A stretch of 12,780 bases of DNA from Pseudomonadota bacterium (GTDB lineage: Bacteria > Pseudomonadota > Alphaproteobacteria > Rhizobiales > Hyphomicrobiaceae). Each line of letters begins with the position of its first letter. Positions within the stretch are counted from its first letter, which is position 1. A model generated the notes under the pieces. It worked only from the letters and a program-made list of their open reading frames with translations. It was not told the origin of the DNA and made no database searches. Shown one piece after another: positions 7,115 to 12,780 of the stretch. The position numbers were made by a program, and so were the translations under genes. Location of the stretch: positions 1 through 12,780 of the forward strand of contig QGVC01000071.1 in the NCBI GenBank assembly GCA_003242645.1, in the 5' to 3' direction.

Positions 7115-8001
7115 TGCGATATGACTATGTTCCCATCAGCCAGCGTTCTATCCTTCGTTGGCCCGGCGGTCATCGAGTGGCCATCATCATCACGCTGAAT
7201 CTCGAGACCTGGGATCTCATCAAGGATACCGAACGCACGTACTACGCCGGCGGTCCCTCTGTGCTGCCGGACCTGCTGCCGGGTAACGTGCCTGACTTTC
7301 CCAACTACACCTGGCGTGAATATGGGCAACGTGTTGGTGTCTGGCGGTTGTTCGAGCTGTTCGATGAGCTCGGCGTACCGGTGAGCTGCACCGCCAACGG
7401 TGCAACCTGCGAGCGCCGCAAGCCGATGATTGATGCGGCAGTGGCACGCGGCTGGGAGATCGTGGCTCACAATTACGAGCAGGGCGAGCTGCTCACGGAT
7501 TACGCTCATGAGCCCGAGCGCGAGCGTGAAGTCATCGTGCGCACGCTGAAGGCCTACCAGCGTGCCGTTGGGCGCCCGGCTCGCGGCTGGCTGTCCTCGT
7601 CGCTGCGCGGAACGCTGAACACAGCGAGCATTCTCGCCAGCGAAGGTTTGCTGTTCTATTGCGACCTGATGAACGACGATCAGCCGTACCTTATCGAGAC
7701 AGATTCCGGCCCAATCGTCTCGGTGCCGTATTCCAATGAGATCAACGACTTCACGCTGCTCACGCGTCGAGGCCACACGACGGGCGAGTTTCGTGACGTG
7801 CTCATAGAAGAGCTGCGGGTCTTGCACCGAGAAGGTGCTTACCAAGCGCGCCTGATGAACGTCGGTTTGCATCCGCACGTCAGTGGCCGTGCTTACCGCA
7901 TTCGCGCGCTACGAGAGTTCGTCGAATACGCCAAGTCGTTGGATGGGATCTGGTGGCCGACCCGAGAGCAGGTGGCCACTTGGTACCTTAGTCAGAGATA
8001 A
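7114..8001 (+). CDS. Polysaccharide-deacetylase-fold hydrolase, PuuE-like
   Basis: This 295-residue cytoplasmic protein (no signal peptide) belongs to the carbohydrate-esterase-4/NodB fold, in the branch that includes PuuE-type allantoinases and, as I recall, a Pseudomonas cyclic-imide hydrolase of similar length. Branch hallmarks are WREYGQRVGVWRLF (67-80), ending a Pro/Asn-rich loop, and a late LHPHVSGR segment. The usual NodB metal motifs are altered: the TFDD position reads TLNLETWD (27-34) and the HxxxH position has only one His (AHNYEQGE, 118-125). It therefore likely hydrolyses a C-N bond in an amide, imide or ureide rather than removing acetyl groups from a polysaccharide. AGGGGA lies 8 nt before the ATG. 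It is 59 nt ahead of the symporter gene, on the same strand, and probably co-transcribed. Confidence 0.88.
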   Translation: MRYDYVPISQRSILRWPGGHRVAIIITLNLETWDLIKDTERTYYAGGPSVLPDLLPGNVPDFPNYTWREYGQRVGVWRLFELFDELGVPVSCTANGATCERRKPMIDAAVARGWEIVAHNYEQGELLTDYAHEPEREREVIVRTLKAYQRAVGRPARGWLSSSLRGTLNTASILASEGLLFYCDLMNDDQPYLIETDSGPIVSVPYSNEINDFTLLTRRGHTTGEFRDVLIEELRVLHREGAYQARLMNVGLHPHVSGRAYRIRALREFVEYAKSLDGIWWPTREQVATWYLSQR

Positions 8002-8060
8002 AGGTCGCCGGGCGAGACAAGGATGAAAACGCCGCGGCAAGTGGGAGCCATATCAATCGG

Positions 8061-9500
8061 ATGACCACAATGAGCATCAGAGCAGAGCAAGCACCGGCGA
8101 TCGTCCATCAGCACAACGTGGTTAGGGAGGAGCGGCTCGCGTTATCGGTCGCGCTCGGCTGGGGAGCGGGCTCGCTCGCCATGGCAGTGCTGTTCAATTC
8201 CACGAACTACTTGTTGTTACGATTTCTGACAGACCACGTCGGCATCGCGGCGGGTACGGCGGGTCTGCTGCTTGCGATCGCCAGACTGTACGATGCAGTC
8301 ACCGATCCCGTCATGGGAGCGATCAGCGATCGCACTAACACGCGTTGGGGACGGAGACGCCCTTACTTGATCGGGGGCGGCATTCTATGTGCGTTGTCGC
8401 TGGTGCTGATGTTCTCCATTCCAATGCTGTTCGGCACGGATGTTTCAGCGGCAACCGTCCTGATGCTCCTGCTGTTCTACGCCACTGCTTATACGATCTT
8501 CAACGTGCCGTACATGGCGATGCCGGCAGAGATGACGAGCGGCTACCACGAGCGGTCGCGACTCATGATTTATCGCGTCGGCGCCATTGGCATCGGACAG
8601 ATTCTCGTCGGCGCGATCGGTCCTTTTCTCATCGTCCATTTCGGGGGTGGCGCAGCCGGTCACTCCGGCATGTCCTTGGTGCTCGGCGCGATCATTATCG
8701 TCGGCAGTGTGATCTGCTTCGGTCTGACAGCCAAGGCCCCTGCCACGTTCCGTAGCGCTCAGGAAGCGCGCATAGGATGGGGGGAGCGCTTCAAGACAGT
8801 GTGTGCGAACAAGCCGTTCCTTTGGCTGCTGGTGTTGAAGGTGGTGCTGCTGCTGGGTGTCGCCGTGACGGGCTCGACACTGGCATTTCTGACGGTGCGC
8901 ATTCTCCAGGTACCGGATTCGGTGCTGGGTCAGCTCATCATTGCGACGACGATAGGAACGATCGTCTCACTGCCGATGTGGTTCTGGCTGTCGAAGCGCA
9001 TCGGTAAGAAGGGCACGTACATCTGTGCGGCAAGCGTGTTCATCGTCGCCAGCCTCTCGTGGTTGCTCGCCTCACCGGGCGAAGCGCCGGTGGTCTTCCT
9101 GCTGCGCGGCTTCCTCAAGGGGGTGGGTTCGGGAGGGCTCATCCTCATCTCGCAATCTATGCTGCCGGATGTCATCGAGTATGACCATCTCAAGACCGGC
9201 CTGCGCCGCGAGGGTTTGTACGCAGGTTTCTACACAACCGTGGAGAAACTAGCCTTTGCCCTGGGCGCATCCTTGACCGGACTCATCCTTCATTGGAGCG
9301 GCTATATCTCGAGTCGCGGTGCCCACGTCGAGCAGCCGGAATCGGCCATTGTGGGTATCTATATCTGTGTGGCGATTGCCCCGGCGGTCGCGGTCGCGCT
9401 GAGTGTCATCTGTGCCTGGCTCTATCCTCTGAACCAGAAGAAGCTCGAGAAGCTGCGCGCGGAAGCGGCCGGGCAGGCACGGGCAGCCACGGCGCAATGA
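8061..9500 (+). CDS. GPH/MelB-type cation symporter (MFS superfamily)
   Basis: This 479-residue inner-membrane transporter has about 12 hydrophobic segments. The family signature is RLYDAVTDPVMGAISDRT (75-92) followed by WGRRRPY (96-102). D78 and D82 match the paired aspartates that bind the coupling cation in MelB. Members of the glycoside-pentoside-hexuronide family import sugars, glucuronides and similar compounds with H+ or Na+. The C-terminal tail after the last membrane segment is charged and cytoplasmic. Two starts are possible, ATG 8061 and ATG 8070; neither has a strong ribosome site (GGGAG at 8043-8047 is rather far). The gene follows the deacetylase-like gene by 59 nt with no terminator between. 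It likely imports the product of periplasmic processing. Confidence 0.92.
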   Translation: MTTMSIRAEQAPAIVHQHNVVREERLALSVALGWGAGSLAMAVLFNSTNYLLLRFLTDHVGIAAGTAGLLLAIARLYDAVTDPVMGAISDRTNTRWGRRRPYLIGGGILCALSLVLMFSIPMLFGTDVSAATVLMLLLFYATAYTIFNVPYMAMPAEMTSGYHERSRLMIYRVGAIGIGQILVGAIGPFLIVHFGGGAAGHSGMSLVLGAIIIVGSVICFGLTAKAPATFRSAQEARIGWGERFKTVCANKPFLWLLVLKVVLLLGVAVTGSTLAFLTVRILQVPDSVLGQLIIATTIGTIVSLPMWFWLSKRIGKKGTYICAASVFIVASLSWLLASPGEAPVVFLLRGFLKGVGSGGLILISQSMLPDVIEYDHLKTGLRREGLYAGFYTTVEKLAFALGASLTGLILHWSGYISSRGAHVEQPESAIVGIYICVAIAPAVAVALSVICAWLYPLNQKKLEKLRAEAAGQARAATAQ

Positions 9501-9523
9501 GGACGCCGCCGCCAGGTTCGGCG

Positions 9524-9529
9524 TTGACA
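9524..9529 (+). promoter_or_regulatory. Candidate -35 element before the tandem operators
   Basis: TTGACA is a perfect sigma-70 -35 hexamer, 20 nt before the first operator. A 17-nt spacer would place the -10 at 9547-9552 (GGTGTT), a poor match that overlaps the operator. A small hairpin (ACGCCG 9503-9508, CGGCGT 9519-9524) overlaps its first base. It is the best promoter candidate for the small-protein/methyltransferase unit but incomplete. Confidence 0.3.
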
Positions 9530-9549
9530 ACGTAACAGTGCAGAGCGGT

Positions 9550-9564
9550 GTTCATGAAGTGAAC
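9550..9564. promoter_or_regulatory. Palindromic operator, tandem copy A
   Basis: GTTCATGAAGTGAAC fits GTTCAY-N3-RTGAAC exactly. It is the first of two sites whose centres are 21 bp apart, about two helical turns, so two bound dimers would lie on the same face of the DNA. It sits between the symporter stop and the small-protein gene. Confidence 0.7.
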
Positions 9565-9570
9565 GAGTCT

Positions 9571-9585
9571 GTTCATCCAGTGAAC
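9571..9585. promoter_or_regulatory. Palindromic operator, tandem copy B
   Basis: GTTCATCCAGTGAAC is the second site of the pair, ending 154 nt before the small-protein start. The site at 11546 lies almost the same distance (153 nt) before the second receptor. A lone half-site GTTCAC follows at 9633-9638. Confidence 0.7.
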
Positions 9586-9739
9586 GAATCGAATTGCAGC
9601 ATTCTAGAACTCGTGAGACGCTGACTGCATGGGTTCACTGGTCCGGCGCTTTGGCGTATGGAATATCGGTTGGAGCTGCGGGCGGACCGGCACAGTGAGC
9701 AGCATCAGCCGCATATGACTTAGTACGGGATCTAGGCAG

Positions 9740-10072
9740 ATGACGCAGAGCCAACGCGAAGGCCACAGTCACGTGGCCGAGACGAAAATTCAGTATCACC
9801 GCGGACGCGCGGAGCTGCCGACCGATCCGCGGTACGAACGACTTGTGGCCATGATCGTCGGGCTCACCTCGCAGGTGTCGGTGCTGAGCGAGCGCCTCGC
9901 CACCTTTCAGCGGCTTGCGGAGCGCAAAGGGCTGTTCACTCGAGAAGATGTGGAGTCCTACACGCCTTCCGAAGAAGAGCTGGTGCAGCGCGCAAAGAGC
10001 CGGACGCACCTGATTGAGACCGTATTTAATTGTGTCGAGCAGGATCTTGCGCTGCTTGGGGGCAAGAAGTAA
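9740..10072 (+). CDS. Small protein of unknown function, predicted coiled coil
   Basis: I do not recognise this 110-residue protein. It has no signal peptide or membrane segment. Residues 1-30 are polar and probably flexible. Residues 33-57 (RLVAMIVGLTSQVSVLSERLATFQ) have leucines and other hydrophobics at heptad-like spacing, suggesting a helix that pairs with a partner. A second helical part lies near 77-106. The ribosome site before ATG 9740 is weak (AGG only 3 nt away). GTG 9773, with GAAGG 10 nt upstream, is an alternative start giving a protein 11 residues shorter. It precedes the methyltransferase gene by 42 nt and almost certainly shares its mRNA, so it may be a small subunit of that enzyme, whose N-terminal region is also helical and charged. 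Two tandem operators lie upstream. Confidence 0.75.
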   Translation: MTQSQREGHSHVAETKIQYHRGRAELPTDPRYERLVAMIVGLTSQVSVLSERLATFQRLAERKGLFTREDVESYTPSEEELVQRAKSRTHLIETVFNCVEQDLALLGGKK

Positions 10073-10114
10073 TCCGGAGAATGCACGGCGCGAAAACGCA
10101 AGCGTGGAGGTCAC

Positions 10115-11263
10115 ATGATCGTTCGCCAGGCACACCCGATGATGGCAGCTGTGACGCACGACGAGTTTGCGGAGCAGCTCTTCGTGGCACAGCTGAAAGG
10201 CTACCTCACCGGGCGCATCGAGCCGGCACTACGAGAGTTGACCAAGCGCACAATCGAGCCTGACCTGGAGCAGCTAACGAGCGACGAGGAGCGCCGCCGA
10301 AAGGCCCTGGAGAAGCTCCAGGAGCTCGTCCCGTATCAGACATGGTTGTGTCTGATGCGTTCATCCCAGGAGATGATCTGGCGCTTCGTAGGTCAGTGCG
10401 TGGATCGGCAGCTCCCAGAGCTGCAGGAAAAGGCGCGGCGGATCCAGAATCCCAAAGGTTCGCTGCGGCTCAATCCTGATCTGGAGATTCCGTCGTATCT
10501 ACGGGCAGGCGACACACACATGATGCCCGGCAGCTATTTTGAGACCAGTGGTCCCGATGACTTGCGAGCCGGCGCGTTGTTCGATCGTGGCGCAGCTATC
10601 TATCACTCAGGCCGTACGGGCCCGGCTTTGAACGACGCCCGGGGGCACGTGGTCGTCGCTCATCTGTACGAGCGCTTCCCGCATTTCCGCCCGCAACGCA
10701 TCCTGGAGATGGGTTGCTCCGTCGGCAACTCTCTGGTTGCGGTCGCAGGCTACTTCCCCGAAGCCGAAGTGCACGGCATCGACATTGGAGCGGGCATGCT
10801 CGCGTACGGTCATGCCCGGGCCGAGTATTTGGGCGTGGCCTTGCATCTATCGCAACAGAACGCAGAGTCCACAGATTTCCCCGACGATTCATTCGACCTC
10901 GTGTACAGCAGTGCTGTGTTGCACGAGACATCAGAGGAAGCCGTCAAGCGCATCTTCCGGGAATGCTACCGAATCCTCAGACCGGGCGGTGTGATGGTCC
11001 ATCTGGAAGTGCCGTATCGCTACGAGCACAGCGATCTGTGGACGCAGATACGCGGAGAGTACGAGGCGCGCTACAACAACGAGCCGTTCTGGCATGGCGC
11101 GTGTACGATGGACTTCGTCGGTCTCGCGCGGTCGCTCGGATTCCGCGAGCTTGCAGCCGGATATCAAAAGCACACTAACAAGGCATCTTCTGGCGAGCGG
11201 GGTTTCGGGCAAGAGTGCACAGGCGCTTATCGCTCCTGGTACGTGATTTCAGGGCAGAAATGA
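10115..11263 (+). CDS. SAM-dependent class I methyltransferase with long N-terminal domain
   Basis: This 382-residue cytoplasmic protein has its catalytic domain in the C-terminal half (Methyltransf_11/25 type). Motif I, ILEMGCSVGNS, is at 196-206; the acidic ribose-binding D223 is in GIDIG; FDLVYSSAVLHE is at 260-271; and LRPGG is at 288-292. It transfers a methyl group from S-adenosylmethionine to an O, N or C atom of an unknown small molecule. The first 190 residues are unusual: a helical charged part (about 15-110), then a Pro/Gly-rich segment. They match no domain I know and could bind the substrate or the small protein encoded just upstream. TGGAGG lies 4 nt before the ATG at 10115; M9 and M10 are less likely starts. 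Confidence 0.9.
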   Translation: MIVRQAHPMMAAVTHDEFAEQLFVAQLKGYLTGRIEPALRELTKRTIEPDLEQLTSDEERRRKALEKLQELVPYQTWLCLMRSSQEMIWRFVGQCVDRQLPELQEKARRIQNPKGSLRLNPDLEIPSYLRAGDTHMMPGSYFETSGPDDLRAGALFDRGAAIYHSGRTGPALNDARGHVVVAHLYERFPHFRPQRILEMGCSVGNSLVAVAGYFPEAEVHGIDIGAGMLAYGHARAEYLGVALHLSQQNAESTDFPDDSFDLVYSSAVLHETSEEAVKRIFRECYRILRPGGVMVHLEVPYRYEHSDLWTQIRGEYEARYNNEPFWHGACTMDFVGLARSLGFRELAAGYQKHTNKASSGERGFGQECTGAYRSWYVISGQK

Positions 11264-11545
11264 GCAGACCTTTCGGCGCTGAAACGGAGTCGGACTTCTA
11301 GTGTGTTCCTTCTTGACGCGTGCTTGCGGTCGCGCGCAATACGCTGCCCTGCGCTCGTGGCGTACGCGAGATGCCTAGCTGCATTATCGCTATCGTTGGC
11401 GGACCGCTAGTTTCCTTCGCACAAGGATCGTTCTTGCCGTGACGGGTGCAAGCCGCTCGCGGGTCGGCTCGTTGTTGCAATGCTAAACGGCGGCTGGAGA
11501 TCTCACCCCTTCGCCACTCTGGCTCAGCATCTCAAGAAAGGTAGT
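11264..11545. other. Intergenic stretch without a recognisable gene
   Basis: The part of the 450-nt gap that precedes the operator at 11546 holds no coding frame with a ribosome site and no strong terminator. TTTCGGCGCTGAAA, just after the methyltransferase stop, is a near-palindrome without a loop or T-run. The promoter of the second receptor is presumably near the right end, but I could not find a good -35/-10 pair. Confidence 0.4.
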
Positions 11546-11560
11546 GTTCATATGATGAAC
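11546..11560. promoter_or_regulatory. Palindromic operator upstream of the second receptor
   Basis: GTTCATATGATGAAC is the most symmetric of the five sites: both 6-base arms are perfect around a 3-base centre. It ends 153 nt before the receptor ATG, so control at this site would imply a long untranslated leader. A lone GTTCAC half-site at 11691-11696 touches the ribosome site of the receptor. Confidence 0.72.
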
Positions 11561-11616
11561 GCGCCCTCTTGTAGCCGTCGTCGCGCCCGAAGCACAGTTA
11601 CCGCACAGCTGATGTA

Positions 11617-11670
11617 GCAACGTCGAGTTGCGACGTCAAGGCGCGCTGCGGTGTCCATGCTACCGCGCGT
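11617..11670 (+). other. Two small hairpins in the second receptor's leader
   Basis: ACGTCG/CGACGT (11620-11625 with 11631-11636) overlaps and competes with GCAAC/GTTGC (11617-11621 with 11627-11631). A second stem, GCGGT/ACCGC (11648-11652 with 11662-11666), can extend outward past a bulged T. They lie between operator and start codon and could shape the mRNA leader. Stems this short also arise by chance in GC-rich DNA. Confidence 0.25.
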
Positions 11671-11713
11671 TGCGAGAAGAATGCACACGGGTTCACAGGG
11701 GGGGATCCGATCC

Positions 11714-12780
11714 ATGCGTGGCGTTTCATTGAGCCCATCCACAGGGCGATTATCTATCAGTCTCTGCGTCGCAATCGCGCTGGCTACCGGAACGACAGCG
11801 AGTGCGCAGACCACAGGACGCGAAACCACCAAGGTAGAGCCGTTGATCGAGGAGATCACCGTCACGGCACGCAAGCGGGAGGAGACCGCGCTCGAAGTGC
11901 CGTTGTCGGTCTCGGCTTTCAGCTTAGAGAAGATCGAGGAAGCGGCGCTGTTCGATACCTCGGACATCGCTCGCATGACGCCCGGCTTCAACATGAACGA
12001 GCAGGGCAACTATTGGGCGGGCAGACTTTATCCCCAGCTCTTCTTCCGCGGGATGTCGGTCCTCAACCCGGTTCCCAAGGATCAGATCGGCGCACTGTTC
12101 ATTGACGGCGTCTACTATCTCGGCGCGCCGACTTCTCTCAACACCTTTGACGTCGAGCGTGTCGAGGTCCTGAAAGGGCCTCAGAATGCTTACTTCGGCC
12201 GCAATACCTTCGGCGGTGCCATCAATTTCATCATGCGTACGCCGACAGGCGAGCAACGTACCAACGTGATGACAGACGTGACGCACGAGGGTTCCTACAA
12301 GGCGTCACTCGGCAACGAAGGGACGATCATCCCCGACAAGCTGCTCTATCGCGTCAGCGTAGGCAAGTACCATAGGGCACCGCAGTTCACCGCGCAGGAC
12401 GGTGGAAAGCTCGGCGAGCAAAACTCCACCAATCTTGCGCTGACTCTATTTGCAACTCCGACCGATCGTCTCAAGGCACGCCCGCGCGTGCAGTTCGGCG
12501 AAGACGAGGATGGGGCACCGGCCGCTGCCTATCTCCCGGGAGTCAAGTACGACACGTGCGGCGGCAATGTCCCTTACTCGCGTTACAGCGAATCGGGTGA
12601 ACGTGTCACGCTTTACCCAAGCAGATTCTTCTGCGGCGAGATTCCCTCGATAGACACCTTGGGCAAGTCGATCGTGTCACGCAACACGTCGCTCAACTCA
12701 CCGATGTTGGCGGCTCGAGGCTATCCGAACATGCTGCGCGACATCTTTGTGCACAAGAATTTTGAGCCGTATCTTTCGAC
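11714..12780 (+). CDS. TonB-dependent outer-membrane receptor (copy 2, runs off the window)
   Basis: The first 355 residues of a receptor are present; the reading frame is still open at the window edge, so the C-terminal barrel is missing here. The signal peptide ends ASA before Q32, the TonB box is EITVTA, and the plug motif DVERVEVLKGPQNAYFGR matches copy 1 exactly. C282 and C307 keep the same 25-residue spacing as C283 and C308 of copy 1. The ATG follows a run of seven G (11698-11704) with spacing like that of copy 1. Identity to copy 1 over this part is about two thirds by eye. The differences are concentrated outside the plug core, as expected if the two import related but not identical ligands. 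One operator lies upstream, which links it to the IclR regulon. Confidence 0.93.
   Translation, partial: MRGVSLSPSTGRLSISLCVAIALATGTTASAQTTGRETTKVEPLIEEITVTARKREETALEVPLSVSAFSLEKIEEAALFDTSDIARMTPGFNMNEQGNYWAGRLYPQLFFRGMSVLNPVPKDQIGALFIDGVYYLGAPTSLNTFDVERVEVLKGPQNAYFGRNTFGGAINFIMRTPTGEQRTNVMTDVTHEGSYKASLGNEGTIIPDKLLYRVSVGKYHRAPQFTAQDGGKLGEQNSTNLALTLFATPTDRLKARPRVQFGEDEDGAPAAAYLPGVKYDTCGGNVPYSRYSESGERVTLYPSRFFCGEIPSIDTLGKSIVSRNTSLNSPMLAARGYPNMLRDIFVHKNFEPYLS

Noticed and set aside
7108..7878. Long open frame on the minus strand (256 codons)
   Set aside because: It lies entirely antisense to the PuuE-like gene, which has family motifs and a ribosome site; the antisense frame has no recognisable domain.
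9635..10159. Minus-strand frame of 174 codons opposite the small protein
   Set aside because: The plus-strand frame sits in a clear operon with the methyltransferase and downstream of the tandem operators. The antisense frame has no ribosome site that I could see and no family resemblance.
11264..11290. Near-palindrome TTTCGGCGCTGAAA as a terminator of the methyltransferase transcript
   Set aside because: It has no loop and no T-run and is only an imperfect palindrome.

Overview
This window looks like a catabolic island from a GC-rich Gram-negative bacterium of the Pseudomonadota. The two large TonB-dependent outer-membrane receptors, the Tat-type export signal, the IclR-family regulator and the GPH-type sugar symporter fit a receptor-rich lineage such as Steroidobacter relatives or Sphingomonadales. 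The sequence alone does not let me choose between these. I saw no rRNA, tRNA, transposase, integrase or CRISPR array.

Layout. A complete TonB-dependent receptor (20-2500, +) ends in a strong hairpin. A membrane-anchored alpha/beta hydrolase (2965-3942, -) is divergent from a Tat-exported FAD oxidoreductase (4114-5655, +). That flavoprotein gene converges on an MhpR-like IclR regulator (5692-6516, -), with a hairpin between them. After a gene-poor stretch comes a likely operon of a PuuE-like polysaccharide-deacetylase-fold hydrolase (7114-8001, +) and a GPH/MelB-type symporter (8061-9500, +). A second unit follows: an unrecognised 110-residue protein (9740-10072, +) and a SAM-dependent methyltransferase with a long N-terminal extension (10115-11263, +). 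The window ends inside a second receptor (11714 to beyond 12780, +) that is a close paralogue of the first.

The main finding is regulatory. A 15-bp palindrome, GTTCA-N5-TGAAC, occurs five times, always between genes. It lies between the hydrolase and flavoprotein genes (4027-4041), upstream of the IclR gene (6624-6638), twice in tandem before the small protein/methyltransferase unit (9550-9564 and 9571-9585), and upstream of the second receptor (11546-11560). Reading through the window I found no copy inside a gene. The simplest reading is that this is the operator of the resident IclR regulator and that the window is one self-regulated regulon.

Inferred working model: the paralogous receptors bring a scarce substrate across the outer membrane. 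The anchored hydrolase and the Tat flavoprotein act on it in the periplasm, the symporter imports the product, and the cytoplasmic deacetylase-fold enzyme and the methyltransferase process it further. The substrate cannot be named from sequence. An ester- or amide-containing glycoside-like or aromatic compound would fit the enzyme classes.
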